From Aristolochia californica (Eukaryota > Streptophyta > Magnoliopsida > Piperales > Aristolochiaceae): a stretch of 64,000 nucleotides of DNA. The notes under the pieces are model-generated. The model was not told where the DNA came from. It was given only the letters and a program-made list of their open reading frames with translations, and did no database searches. The stretch is from the NCBI GenBank assembly GCA_029961685.1, contig JARWKL010000001.1, positions 24,068,295 to 24,132,294 of the forward strand. The letters are read 5' to 3'. Position 1 is the first letter of the stretch. Every line of letters begins with the position of its first letter. Made by a program: the position numbers and the translations under genes. Below, in pieces: positions 40,267 to 53,521 of this stretch.

Positions 40267-40287
40267 CCCCCCCCCCCCCCCCCCCCC
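40267..40287 (+). repeat. C21 run in the pyrimidine tract
   Basis: Twenty-one C in a row, preceded by ACCCCA and followed by ACCGTATCCCCC. It sits at the same place in the unit as the C12 and C25 runs. The minus strand is a G-quadruplex candidate. Confidence 0.95.
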
Positions 40288-41849
40288 ACCGTATCCCCCT
40301 TTTCCCGACTATTGCAGAACCTGATATATAAAAACTAAAAAGAGTTTACAATACCTAAAAATTACAGACACTTTTTCGAATTATCTCTCATTACATTTGA
40401 GCATTGTGTATTCAATTTAGATGTATACTTTTTTCATAAATAAAAACTTGCGTTTTGACTTTCTCTTCATCTCGTAAAAAAAAAAAAGAGATAAAAGGCA
40501 AATAGATCACAACAAAATGAAAATTTTAGAGTTTATGTATGGAAATAATTTAAAGCAATAAACAAATGTAAGAAAAGAAAATTTATTCACACACCAAAAA
40601 TGAACACAAAACTTTTGTTATCAATGTTTGGGAAATTCCACTAGTCCAACCCTTATAGGTCGGAATTTTAAAAGAAAGAATTTTTTTACACAACTTTTAA
40701 AAAATGGCTATGCCTGCTTTAAATATGTTAAAGATGCAAATGACCTATGGATCCAAACCTTTTAAAGATAATAACATTAAATTCTAGAGTGAACATTGGG
40801 TGGGATATTTACCCGAGTCAAACAAGCCATTATTTTGCCCATTTACTAAAGGCTGACCTAACAATCATAGATAATTGTAAAGTAATTTATCATTTGTAAC
40901 ATGCTATCTTTTTTTAAGGAATGACTTATGGATTTGGAGTCAAGACTCAGTTAAAAATCCCCCGCCTCCACCTTTTCCCGACGATTGCAGAACCTGAAAT
41001 ATAAACACTAAAAAGAGTTTACAATCGCAAAAAATTACAAAAACTTTTCTTAATTATCGCTCTCTATATTTTTGCATTGTGCATTTCCATTTTATAAGTA
41101 TACCATTTTCTTAAATCAAAACTTGATTTTTCACTTTCCCTTCATCTTGTAAACAAAAAAAAAAAAGAGATAAAAGGCATATAGCTCACAAAAAAATGAA
41201 AATTTTAGAGTTTATGTATGGAAAGAATTTAAAGCAATAAACAAATGTAAGTAAAGAAAATTTATTCACACACCACAATTGAACACAAAACTTTTGTTAT
41301 CCAAGTTTTAGAAATTCCACTGGTTCAACCCTAATAGCTTAGAATTTTATAAGAAAGAGATTTTTCTACACATGTTTTAAAAAATGGATATGCAGGCCTG
41401 AAACATGATAAAGATGCAATTGACCTATGGATCCAAACCTTTTAAAGAGAATAACATTAAATTCTCAAGAGAACGTGCAGTGGAATCTTTACCCGAGTCA
41501 AACAAACCATTATTTTACCCATTTACAAAAAGCTGACCTAACGATCATAGATAATTGAAAAATGATTTATCATCCATAACGGGATATATTTTTTTAAAGA
41601 ATGACTTATGGATTGGGAGTCAACACTCAGTATAAAATCCCCCACCTCCCCCTTTTCCCGACGATTGCAGAACCTGATATATAAAAACTAAAAAGAGTTT
41701 ACAATCCCTAAAAATTACAGACACTTTTTGGAATTATCGTTCTCTACATTTTTGCAATGTGCATTTCATTTTAGATCTATACTTTTTTCTTAAATCAAAA
41801 CTTGAGTTTTCACTTTCCCTTCATCTCGTAAACAAAAAAAAGAGATAAA

Positions 41850-41862
41850 AGGCAAATTTTAG
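41850..41862 (+). other. Deletion junction, about 22 bp lost
   Basis: AAAAGGCAAAT joins TTTAGAGTTTATG, skipping AGATCACAACAAAATGAAAAT. AAAT is shared at the ends. Confidence 0.8.
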
Positions 41863-44303
41863 AGTTTATGTATGGAAAGAATTTCCAGCTATAAACAAAT
41901 GTAAGAAAATAAAATTTTTTCAAACACCACAAATGAACACAAAAGTTTTGTTGTCCAAGTTCAGGTAATTCCTCTAGTTCGACCCTAACAGCGCAAAATT
42001 TTATAAGAAAGGGATTTTTCTACATATGTTTTAAAAAATGGATATGCATACGTGAAACATGTTAAATATGCAAATGACCTATGGATCCAAACCTTTTAAA
42101 GAGAATAACATTAAATTTTCAAGTGAACATGAGGTAGGATATTTACTCGAATCAAACAATCCACTATTTTGCCCTTTTACAAAAAGCTGACCTAACGATC
42201 ATAGATGATTGTAGAGTGATTTATCATGCGTAACCAGTTACATTTTTGAAAGGAATGACTTACGGATTGGGAGTCAACACACAGTTAAACATTCCCCCGC
42301 CTCCCCCTTTTCCCGACGATTGCAGAACCTGATATATAAAAACTAAAAAGAGTTTACAATCCCTAAAAATTACATACACATTTTGGAATTATCTCTCTCA
42401 ACATTTGTGCATTGTGCATTTTCATTTTAGTTGTATACTTTTTTTTAATTAAAACTTGAGGTTTCACTTTCCCTTCATCTTGTAAAGAAAAAAACAAAGA
42501 TAAAAGGCAAATAGAGTACAACAAAGTGAAAATTTTAGAGTTTATGTATGGAAATAATTTAATGCAATAAACAAATGTAAGTAAAGAAAATTTATTCACA
42601 CACCACCAATGAACACAAAAGTTTAGTTATCCAATTTTGGGAAATTCCACTAGTTAAACCCTATTAGCTTGGAATTTTATAAGAAAGAGATATTTCTACA
42701 TATGTTTCAAAAAATGGACATGCATGCTTGAAGCACGTTAATGATGCAAATGACCTATGGATCAGAATCTTTTAAAGAGAATAACATTAAATTCTCAAGT
42801 GAACACGCGGTGGGATATTTACCTGAGTCAAACAAGCCATTATTTTTCCCACAAAAAGCTGACCTAATGATCATAGATGATTATAATGTGATTTATCATG
42901 CGTAACGGGCGACATTTTTGTAAGGAATGACTTATGGATTGGGATTCAAGACCCAGTTTAAAATCCCCCGCCTCCCCCTTTTCTCGACGATTCCTGAACC
43001 TGATATATAAAAACTAAAAAGAGTTTACATTCCTTAAAAATTACAGACACTTTTGGAATTATCTCTCTCTACATTTGTGCATTGTGGATTTCCATTTTAG
43101 ATGTATACTTTTTTCTTAAATCAAAACTTGAGTTTTCACTTTCTTTTCATCTTCTAAAGAAAATAATGAGATAAAAGGCAAAAAGATCATAACAAAATGA
43201 AAATTTTAGACTTTATGTATGGAAAGAATTTACAGCAATAAACAAATGTAAGTAAAGAAAATTTATCCACACACCACAAATAAACACAAAAGTTTTGTTA
43301 TCCAAGTTTGGGTAATGCCACTAGATCAACCCTACTAGTGCAAAATTTTATAAGAAAGAGATTTTTCTACATATGTTTTAAAAAATGGATATGCATGCTT
43401 GAAACATGTTAAAGATGCAAATGACCTATGGAACCAAACCTTTTAAAGAGAATAACATTAAATTCTCAAGTGAACCTACGGTGGGATATTTACCCGAGTC
43501 AAACAAACCATTACTTTGCCCATTTACAAAAAGTTGACCTAACGATCATAGATGATTGTAAAGTGATTTATCATGCGTAACGGGCTATATTTTTGTAAGG
43601 AATGACTTATGGATTGGGATTCAAGACTCAGTTTAAAATCCGCTGCCTCCCCCTTTTTCGGACGATTGCAAAATGTGATATATAAAAACTAAAAAGAGTT
43701 TACAATCCCTAAAAATTACCGATGCTTTTTGGAATTACAATCTCTCTACATTTGTGCTTTGTGTATTTCCATCTTAGATGTATAATTTTTTCTTAAATCA
43801 AAACTTGAGTTTTCACTTTTCCTTCATCTTGTAAACAAAAAAAAGAGATAAAAGGCAAATAGATCACCACAAAATGAAAATTTTAGAGTTTATGTATGGA
43901 AAGAATTTACAGCTATAAACAAATGTGAGTAAATAAAATTTATTTACACACCACAAATGAACACAAAAGTTTTTTTGTCCAAGTTTGGGTAATTCCACTA
44001 GTTCAACCCTAATAGAGCGGAATTTTATACGAAAGAGATTTGTCTACATATGTTTTAAAAAATGGATATGCATGCTTGAAACATGTTAATGATGCAAATG
44101 ACCTATGGATCCAAACCTTTTAAAGAGAATAACATTTAATTCTCAAGTGAACGTGCGGTGGGATATTTACTCAAGTCAAACAAGTCATTATTTTGCCCAT
44201 TTAGAAAAAGCTGACCTAACGATCATAGATGATTGTTGCGTGATTTATCATGCATAACCGGTTATATTTTTGAAAGAAATTTCTTATGGATAGGGAGTAA
44301 ACA

Positions 44304-47300
44304 CTCAGTTAAAAATCCCCTGCCTCCCCGTATTCCCGACGATTGTAGAACCTGATTTATAATAACTAAACAGAGTTTTCAATCCATAAAAATTGCAGAC
44401 ACTTTTCGGAATTATCTCTCTCTACATTTTTTCATCGGGAAATTCCATTTTAGATGTATATTTTTTTTTAAATCAAAACTAGAGTTTTTACTTTCTCTTC
44501 ACCTCGCAAACAAAAAAAAGAGATAAAAGGCAAATAGATCACAAAAAAATGAAAATTTTAGATTTTATGAATGGAATGAATTTAAAGCAATAAACAAATT
44601 TAAGAAAAGAAAATTAATTCGCACGCCACAAATGAACACAAAATTTTTGATTTCCAGATTTGGGAAATTCCACTAGTTCAACCCTAATAGCACGGAATTT
44701 ACTAAGAAAGAGATTTTTCTACATATGTTTTAAATATGGATATCCATGCTTGAAACATGTTAAAGATGCAAATGACCTATGGTTCCAAAGTTTTAAAGAG
44801 AATAACATTAAATTCTCAAGTGAACATGCGGTGGGATATTTACCCGAGTCAAACAAGCCATTATTTTTCTCATATACAAAAAGCTGACCTAACGATCATA
44901 GATGATTGTAGAGTGATTTATCATGTGTAACCGGCTATAATTTTGAAAGGAATGACTTATGGATTGGGAGTCAACACTCACTCAAAAATCCTCCACCTCC
45001 CCTTTTTCCCCACGATTGTAGAACCTGACATATAAAAACTAAAAGGAGTTTACATTCCCTAAAAATTACATATACTTTTTGGAATTATCTCTCTACATTT
45101 GTGCATTGGGCATTGCCATTTTAGATGTATACTTTTTTCTTAAATCAAAACTTGATTTTTTACTTTCCCTTCATCTCGCAAACAAAAAAAAGAAAGGCAA
45201 ATAGTTCACATCAAAATCAAAATTTTAGAGTTTATGTATGGAAATAATTTACAGAAATAGGCAAATGGAAGTAAAGAAAATTTATTCACACATCACAAAT
45301 GAACACAAAAGTTTTTTTATCCAAGTTTGGGTAATTCCACTAGTTCAACCCTAATAGCGTGGAATTTTATAAGAAAGAGATTTTTCTACATATGTTTTAA
45401 AAAATGGATATGCATGGTTGAAACATGTTAAAGATGCAAATTACCTATGGATCCAAACCTTTTAAAGAGAATAACATTAAATTCTCAAGTGAACATGCGG
45501 TGGGATATTTGTTCGAATCGAACAAGCCATTACTTTGCCCATTGAAAAAAAGCTGACCTAACGATCATAGATGATTGTAGGGTGATTTATCATGCGTAAC
45601 CAGCCATATTTTTGAAAGGAATGACTTATGGATTGGGAGTCAACACTCAGTTAAAAATCCCCTGCCTCCCCCTTTTCCCGACGATTGCAGAACCAGATAT
45701 TTCATAACTGAAAAGAGTTTTCAATCCCTAAAAATTATAGACACTTTTTGTAATTATCTCTCTCTACATTTGTGCATTGTGAATTTCCATTTTAGAAGTA
45801 TACTTTTTTTTTAAATCAAAACTTGAGTTGTAACTTTCCCTTCTTCTCGCGAACAAAAAAAAACAGATAAAAGTCATATAGTTCACAAACAAAATGAAAA
45901 TTTTAGAGTTTATGTATGGAAAGAATTTAAAGTAGTAAACAAATGTTGGTGAAGAAACTTTATTCACACACGACAAAGGACCACAAAAGTGTTGTTATCC
46001 GAGTTTGGGTAATTCCACTTGTTCAACCCTAATATATCGGAATTTTATAAGAAAGAGATTTTCCTACATATGTTTTAAAAAATGGTGATGCATGCTTGAA
46101 ACATGTTAAACATGCAAATGACCTATGGATCCAAACCTTTTAAAGAGAATAACATTAAATTCTCAAGTGAACCAGTGGTGGGATATTTACCCGAGTCAAA
46201 CAAGCCATTATTTTGCCCATTTACAAAAAGTTGACCTAACGATCATAGATGAATGTAGAGTGATTTATCATTCTTAACCGGCTATAATTTTGAAAGGAAT
46301 GACTTATGGATTGGGAGTCAATACTCACTCAAAAATCCCCCGCCTCCTCCTTTTCCCAACGATTGTAGAACCTGATATATAAAAACTAAAAAGAGTTTAC
46401 ATTCCCTAAAAATTACATAAAGTTTTTGGAATTATCTCTCTCTACATTTTTTCATTGAGCATTTCCATCTTAGATGTATACTTTTTTCTTGAATCAAAAC
46501 TTGAGTTTTTACTTTCCCTTCATCTCGTAAACAAAAAAAAGAGATAAAAGGCAAATAGATCACAACAAAATGAAAATTTTAGAATATATGTATGGAAAGA
46601 ATTTACAGAAATAAAGAAATCTAAGTAAATAAAATTTATTCACACATCAGAAATGAATACAAAAGTTTTGTTATCCAAGTTTGTGTAATTCCACTAGTTC
46701 AACCCTAATAGCGCAGAATTTTATAAGAAAGAGATTTTTCTACATATGTTTTAAAAAATTGATATGCATGCTTGAAACATGTTAAAGATGCAAATGACCA
46801 ATGGATCCAAACCTTTTAAAGAAAACAACATTAAATTCTCAAGTGAACGTACGGTGGGATATTTGCTCGAGTCGAACAAGCCATTATTTTGCCCATTTAC
46901 AAAAAGCTGACCTAACAATCATAGATGATTGTAGAGTGATTTATCATGCGTAACCGGTCATATTTATGAAAGGAATGACTTATGGATTGGGAGTCAAGAT
47001 TGGGAGTCAAGACTCAGTTAAAAATCCCCTGCCTCTCCCTTTTCCCGACGATTGCAGAACCTGAGATATATAATAACTGAAAAGAGTTTTCAATCCCTAA
47101 ATATGACAGACACTTTTTGGAATTATCACTCTCTACATTTGCGCATTGTGCATTTCCATTTTCGATGTATACTTTTTTCTTAAATCAAAACTTGAGTTGT
47201 TACTTTCCCTTCATCTCGCAAACAAAAAAAGAGATAAAAGGCAAATTGATCACAAACAAAATGAAAATTTTAGAGTTTATGTATGGAAAGAACTAATAGC

Positions 47301-47689
47301 AATAAACAAATGTCGGTAAAAAAATTTATTCACACACGACAAATGAACACAAAAGTTTTGTTATCCAAGTTTGGGTAATTCCACTTGTTCAACCCTAATA
47401 GCTCGAAATTTTACAAGAAAGAGATTTTTCTACATATGTTTTAAAAAATGGATATGCATGCTTGAAACATGTTAAAGATGCAAATGAACTATGGATCCAA
47501 TCTTTTTAAAGAGAATAACATTCAATTCTCAATTGAACGTGCGGTGGGATATTTACCCGAGTCAAACAAGCCATTATTTTTTCCATTTACAAAAAGCTGA
47601 CCTAACAATCATAGATGATTGTAATGTGATTTATCATGCGTAACAGGTTATATTTTTGTAAGGAATGACTTATGGATTGGGAGTCAACA
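44304..47689 (+). repeat. Alternating two-unit (dimer) higher-order pattern
   Basis: Units 44304, 45646 and 47013 share 'TAATAACT' or 'CATAACT' followed by AGTTTTCAATCC; the last two also share CACAAACAAAATG and ACACACGACAAA. Units 44977 and 46324 instead share ACTCACTCAAAAATCC, GATTGTAGAACCTGA, TTTACATTCCCTAAAA and the odd ATATTTG(T/C)TCGA(A/G)TCGAACAAGCC. The two types alternate, giving a period of about 1.35 kb. Similar a- and b-type variants also occur, without strict alternation, in units 34975-37678. Confidence 0.75.
46985..47010 (+). repeat. 13 bp tandem duplication at a unit boundary
   Basis: GATTGGGAGTCAA is present twice in direct succession (46985-46997 and 46998-47010), immediately before box 47013. 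Nearly all other boundaries have it once. This contributes most of the 689 bp box-to-box length. Confidence 0.95.
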
Positions 47690-48421
47690 CACAGTTAAAA
47701 ATCCCCCGCCTCCTCCTTTTCCCGACGATTGCAGAACCTGATATATAAAAACTAAAAAGAGTATAGATTCCCCAAAAATTATAGAAACTTTTTGGAATTA
47801 TCTCTCTCTACATTTTTTCATTGTGCATTTCTATTTAAGGTGTATAATTTTTTCTTAAACCAAAACTCGAGTTTTTATTTCCACTTCATCTCACAAACAA
47901 AAAAAAGAGATAAAAGACAAATAGATCACAACAAAACGAAAAGTTTAGAGTTTATGTATGGAAATAATTTACAGCTATAAACAAATGTAAGTAAATAAAA
48001 TTTATTCACACACCACAAATGAACACAAAAGTTTTGTTATCCAAGTTACGAAAATTCCACTAGTTAAACCCTAATAGCTCTGAATTTTATAAGAAAGAGA
48101 TTTTTCTACATATGTTTTAAAAATGGATATGAATGCTTGAAGCATGTTAAAGATGCAAATGACCTATTGATCCAAACCTTTTAAAGAAAATAACAATAAA
48201 TTCTCAAGTGAACGTGTGGTGGGATATTTACCCGAGTTAAACAAGCCATTATTTTGCCCATTTACTAAAAGCTGACACAAAAATCATAGATGATTGTAAT
48301 GTGATTTATCATGTGTAATAGCTTATATTTTTGTAAGGAATGAGTTATGGACTCGGAATCAATACTCACACAAAAATCGCATGCCTCCCCCTTTTCCCGA
48401 CTATTGCAGAACCTGATATAT

Positions 48422-48436
48422 AACTACTAAAAATTA
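48422..48436 (+). other. Deletion junction, about 21 bp lost
   Basis: TATATAACTACTAAAAATTACAG replaces the usual TATATAAAAACTAAAAAGAGTTTACAATCCCTAAAAATTACAG. The piece between two CTAAAAA copies is lost, as expected from slippage between short direct repeats. Confidence 0.85.
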
Positions 48437-51048
48437 CAGACACTTTTTGGAATTATTTTCTTCTATATTTTTGCATTGTGCATTTCCATTTTAGATGTAT
48501 AATTTTTTCTTAATTCAAAACTTGAGTTTTCACTTTCCCTTCATCTCGTAAACAAAAAAAAGAGATAAAAGGCAAATAGATCACAACAAAATGAAAATTT
48601 TAGAGTTTACGTCTGGAAATAATTTAAAGGAATAAACAAATGTAATTAAAGAAAATTTATTCACACACCACAAATGAACACAAAACTATTGTTATCCAAG
48701 TTTGGGAAATTCCTCTTGTTCAACCCTTATAGCACAAACTTTTATAAGAAAGAGATTTTTTTACATAAGTTTTACAAAATGGATATTCATGCTTGAAACG
48801 TGTTAAATATGCAAATGACATATGGATCCAAAACTTTTAAAGAGACTAACATTAAATTCTCAAGTGAATGTGTGGTAGGATAGTTACTCGACTCAAACAA
48901 GCCATTATTTTGCCCATTTATTAAAATCTGACCTAACGATCATAGACGATTGTAAAGTTATTTATCATGCATAACTTGCTATATTTTTGTAAGGAATGAC
49001 TTATGGAATGGGAATCAACACTCTGTTAAAAATTCTCCGCCTCCCCCTTTTCTCGACGATTGCAGAACCTTATATACAAAAACTAAATAGAGTTTACAAT
49101 CCCTAAAAATTACAGACACTTTTTGGAATTATCCTCTGAATATTTTTGCATTGTGCATTTCTTTTTTAGATGTATACTTTTTTCTTAAATCAAAACTTGA
49201 GTTTTCACTTTCCCTTCATCTCGTAAACAAAGAAAAGAGATAAAAGGCAAATAGATAACAACAAAATGAAAATTTTAGAGTTTATGTATGGAAAGACTTT
49301 AAAGCAATAAACAAATGTAAGTAAAGAAAATTTATCCACACACCACAAAAGAACACAAAACTTTTGTTATCCAAGTTTGGGAAATTCCACTAGTTCAACC
49401 CTAACAGCTCGGAATTTTATACGAAAGATATTTTTCTACACTTGTTTTAAAAAATGGATATGCAAGATAGAAACATGTTAAAGATGCAAATGACCTATGG
49501 ATCCAAACCTTTTAAAGAGAATAACATTAAATTCTCAAGTGAACTTGCGGTGGCATATTTACCCGAGTCAAACAAGCCATTATATTACCAATTTACATAA
49601 AGCTGACCCAACGATCATAGATGATTTTAAGGTGATTTATTATGTGTAACGGGCTTTATTTTTTTAAGGAATGACTTAAGGATTGGGAGTCAACACTTAG
49701 TTAAACATCCCCCACCTCCCCCTTTTCCCGACGATTGCAGAACCTTATATATAAAAACTAAAAAGAGTTTACAATCCCTAAAAATAACAGACACATTTTG
49801 GAATTATCTCTCTCTATATTTTTGAATTGAGCATTTCCATTTTAGATGTATACTTTTTTATTAAATCAAACTTGAGTTTTCGCTTTCCCTTCATCTCGTA
49901 AACAAAAAAAAAGAGATAAAAGGCAAATAGTTCACAACAAAATGAAAATTTTTAGAGCTTAGGTATGGAAAGTATTTAAAGCAATAAAAAAATATACGTA
50001 AAGAAAATTTATTCACACACCAAAAATTAACGCAAAAAATTTGTTATCCAAGTTTGGGAAATTCCACTAGTTCAACCCTATTAGCTCGGAATTTTATATG
50101 AAAGAGATTTTTCTACACATGTTTTCAAAAATGGATATGCATGATTGAAACATGTTAAAGATGCAAATGACCTATTTATCCAAACTTTTTAAATGGAATA
50201 ACATTAAATTCTCAAGTGAACGTGCGGTGGGATATTTACCCAAGTCAAACAAGCCATTATTTTACCCATTTACAAAAATCTAACCTACCGATCATAGATA
50301 ATTGTAAAGTGATTTATCATGTGTAACGGGCTATAATTTTGTAAGGAATGACTTATGGATTGGGAGTCAACACTCAGTTAAAAATCCCCCGCCTCCCCCT
50401 TTTCCCAGTGATTGTAGAACTTGATATATTAAAACTAAAAAGAGTTTAGAATCCCTACAAATTACAAACACTTTTTAGAATTATCTCTCTCTACATTTGT
50501 GCATTGTGCATTTCCATTTTTGATATATGCTTTTTTCTTAAATCGAAACTTGAGTTTTCAGTTTCCCTTCATCTCGTAAAGAAAAATGAAGAGATAAAAG
50601 GTAAATAGATCACAACAAAATGAAAATTTTAGAGTTTATGTATCGAAAGAATTTAAAGCAATACGCAAATGTAAGTAAAGAAAATTTATTCACTCACCAC
50701 AAATGCACACAAAAGTTTTGTTATCAAGTTGGGGAAATTCCACTAGTTCAACCCTAATAGCTAGGAATTTTATAAGAAAGAGATTTTTCAACACATGATT
50801 TCAAAAATGGATGTACATGCTTGAAACATGTTAAAGATGCAAATGACCTATGGATCCAAACCTTTAAAAGAGAATGACATTAAATTCTCAAGTGAACGTG
50901 TGGTGGGATATTTACTTGAGTCAAACAAGCTATTATTTTGCCCATTTACAAAAAGCTGACCTAACGATCATAGATGATTGTAAAGTGATTTATCATGTAT
51001 AACGGGCAATATTTTTGTAAGGAATGATTATTGGATTGGGAGTCAATA

Positions 51049-52200
51049 CTCAGTTAAAAAATCCCTTGCCTCCCCCTTTTCCCCACAATTGCAGAACCTT
51101 ATATATAAAAACTAAAAAGAGTTTACAAAACCTAAAAATTACAGATACTTTTTGGAATTATCTCTCTCTACATTTGTGCAATGTGCAATTCCATTTTAGA
51201 TGTATACTTTTTTCTTAAATGAAAACTTGAGGTTTCACTTTTCCTTTATCTCGCAAACAAAAACAAAAATATAAAAGGCAAATAGATCACAACATAATAA
51301 AAATTTTAGAGTTTTTGTATGGAAAGAATTTAAAGCAATAAAAAAATGTAAGTAAGGAAAATTTATTCTCACACCACAAATGAACACAAGAGTTTTGATA
51401 TCCAAGTTTGGGTAATTCCACTAGTTCAACCCTAGACGCTCGAAATTTTATAAGAAAAAGCTTTGCTACATGTTTTAAAAAATGGATATGCAAGATTTAA
51501 ACATGTTAAAGATGCAAATGACCTATGGATCCAAACCTTTTAAAGAGAATAACATTAAATTCTCAAGTGAACATGCGGTGGGATATTTACCCGAGTCAAA
51601 CAAGCCATTATTTTGGCCATTTACAAAATGCTGACCTAACGATTATAGATGATTGTAAAGTGATTTATCATGCGTAACGGGCTATATTTTTGTAAGGAAT
51701 GACTTATGGATTCGGAGTCAACACTCAGTTAAAAATCCCCAGCCTCCCCCTTTTCCCGACGATTGTAGAACCAGATATATAAAAATTAAAAAGTATTTAC
51801 AATCCGTAAAAATTACAGAGACATTTTGGAGTTATCTGTCATTAGATTTGTGCATTGTGCATTTCCTTTTTAGATGTATACTTTTTCTTTAAACCAAAAC
51901 TCTAGTTTACACTTCCCCTATATGTCTTAAATAAATAAATAAAAAGATACAAGGCAAATAGATCACAATAAAATGAAAATTTTAGAGCTTATGCATGAAG
52001 AGAATTTAAAGCAATAAACAAACGTAAGTAAAGAAAATTTATTCACACACCACAAATGAACACAAAAGTTGTCTTATCGAATTTTCTGAAATTCCACTAG
52101 GTCAACCCTTATAGCTAGGAATTTTATAAGAAAAATATTTTTCTACACATGTTTTAAAAAATGGATATGCATGTTTTAAACATGTAAAAGATGTAAACGA
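51049..52200 (+). repeat. Two-unit variant block shared with 53522-54680, copy 1
   Basis: Shared with the later block: GTTTTGATATC.AAGTTTGGGT, CCCTAGA.GCTCGAAATTTT, GATATGCAAG, ACATTTTGGA.TTATCTGTCATTA, TCTTAT.GAATTTT, and AATAAA in place of the usual C-AAAAAA run. The box offsets are 2473 and 2476 bp, that is four units less the 226 bp lost at the 52.2 kb junction. Unit 37002 shares the GTTTTGATATC/CCCTAGAAGCTC variants too. Confidence 0.7.
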
Positions 52201-52220
52201 CCTATGGATCCAAACCTTTT

Positions 52221-52325
52221 AAAGAGAATTCTCAAGTGAACGTGCGATGGGATATTTACCTGAGTCAAACAAGCCATTTCGTAAATAGAGAATTCTCAAG
52301 CGAATGTGCATTTCCTTTTTAGATG
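52221..52325 (+). other. Complex multi-part junction with duplicated GAGAATTCTC
   Basis: At 52221 AAAGAGAA has lost TAACATTAAA and runs into TTCTCAAG, forming the palindrome GAGAATTCTC (52224-52233). After AAGCCATT the text switches to TCGTAAA, then to a second copy of AGAGAATTCTCAAG (palindrome at 52288-52297) with CGAATGTGC. Through the shared GTGC it then continues as ATTTCCTTTTTAGATG of the next unit. Overall about 226 bp are missing. The second copy carries the same private 10 bp deletion as the first, so it was copied from it or its sister. Confidence 0.85.
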
Positions 52326-53521
52326 TATACTTTTTTTCTTAAATCAAAACATGAGTTTTCACTTTCCCTGCATCTCGTAAAACAAGAAAATGAGATAAAA
52401 GGCAAATAGATCAAAACTCAATGAGAATTTTAGAGTTTATGTATGGATAGAATTTAGAGAAATAAAAAAACGTAAGTAAAGAAAATTTATTCACACACCA
52501 CAAATGAACACAAAAGTTTTGTTATCCAAGTTTGGGGAATTCCACTATTTTAACCTAATAGCTCGGAATTTTATAAGACAGAGATTTTTCTACACGTGTT
52601 TTAAAAAATGGATATGCATGCTTGAAATATGTTAAAGATGAAAATGAACTATGGATCCAAACCTTTTAAAGAGTATAACATTAAATTCTCAAGTGAACAT
52701 GCGGTGGGAAACTTACCCGAGTCAAACAAGCCATTATTTTGCCCATTTACAAAAAGCATACCTACCGATTATAGATGATTGTAAAGTGATTTATCATGTG
52801 TAACGGGCTATATTTTTTTAAGGAATGACTTATGGATTGGGAGTCAACATTAAGTTAAAAATCCCCCTCTTCTTCTTTTCCCGATGATTGCAAAACCTGA
52901 TATAAAAAACTAAAAAGAGTTTACAATCCCTAAAAATTATAGTCAATTTTTGGAATTATCTCTCATTAAATTTGTGCATTGTGCATTTCCATTTTAGATG
53001 TATACTTTTTTCTTAAATCAAAACTTGAGTTTTCACTTTCCCTTCATCTCATAAACTAAAAAAAGAGATAAATGGCAAATAGATCACAACAAAATGAAAA
53101 CTTTAGAGTTTATGTATGGAAAGAATTTAATTCAATAAAAAAATGAAAGTAAAGAAAATTTATTCACACACCACAAATGAACACTAAAGTTTTGTTATCC
53201 AATTTTGGGAAATTCCTCTAGTTCAACCCTAATAGCTAGGAATTTTATAAGAAAATGATTTTTCTACATGTTTTAAAAAATTGATGTGCATTCTTAAATC
53301 ATGTAAAAGATGCAAATGACCTATGGATCCAAACCTTTAAAAGAGAATAACATTAAATTCTCAAGTGAACGTGCGGTGGGATATTTATCTGAGTCAAAGA
53401 AGCCATTATTTTGCCCATTTACAAAAAGCTGACCTAACGATCATAGATGATTGTAAAGTGATTTCTCATGAGTATTAGGCTATATTTTTGTAAGGAATGA
53501 CTTATGGATTGGGAGTCAACA

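Larger units (their letters stand above)
34975..44303 (+). repeat. Subarray 6: units starting 34975 to 43627
   Basis: Phase-box starts read at 34975, 35650, 36326, 37002, 37678, 38362, 39020, 39584, 40252, 40946, 41626, 42280, 42952 and 43627. Unit 39020 is only 564 bp (deletion with CCCTAAA-like filler). Unit 40252 is 694 bp with a C21 run. Units 38362 (658 bp) and 41626 (654 bp) have deletions of about 17 and 22 bp. Nothing other than satellite sequence is seen. Confidence 0.93.
44304..51723 (+). repeat. Subarray 7: units starting 44304 to 51049
   Basis: Phase-box starts read at 44304, 44977, 45646, 46324, 47013, 47690, 48365, 49021, 49696, 50373 and 51049. The first six alternate between two variant types (see the dimer entry). 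The junction before 47013 carries a 13 bp tandem duplication. Unit 48365 is 656 bp after loss of about 21 bp at 48426-48433. Nothing other than satellite sequence is seen. Confidence 0.93.

Noticed and set aside
12036..40287. Near-equal spacing of the three C-runs (14,117 and 14,114 bp) as a 14.1 kb higher-order repeat
   Set aside because: The flanking units do not share other variants, the third run lies in subfamily B, and no run occurs at the next expected place near 54.4 kb. Any two sites in the unit are automatically spaced by whole units, so this is probably coincidence.
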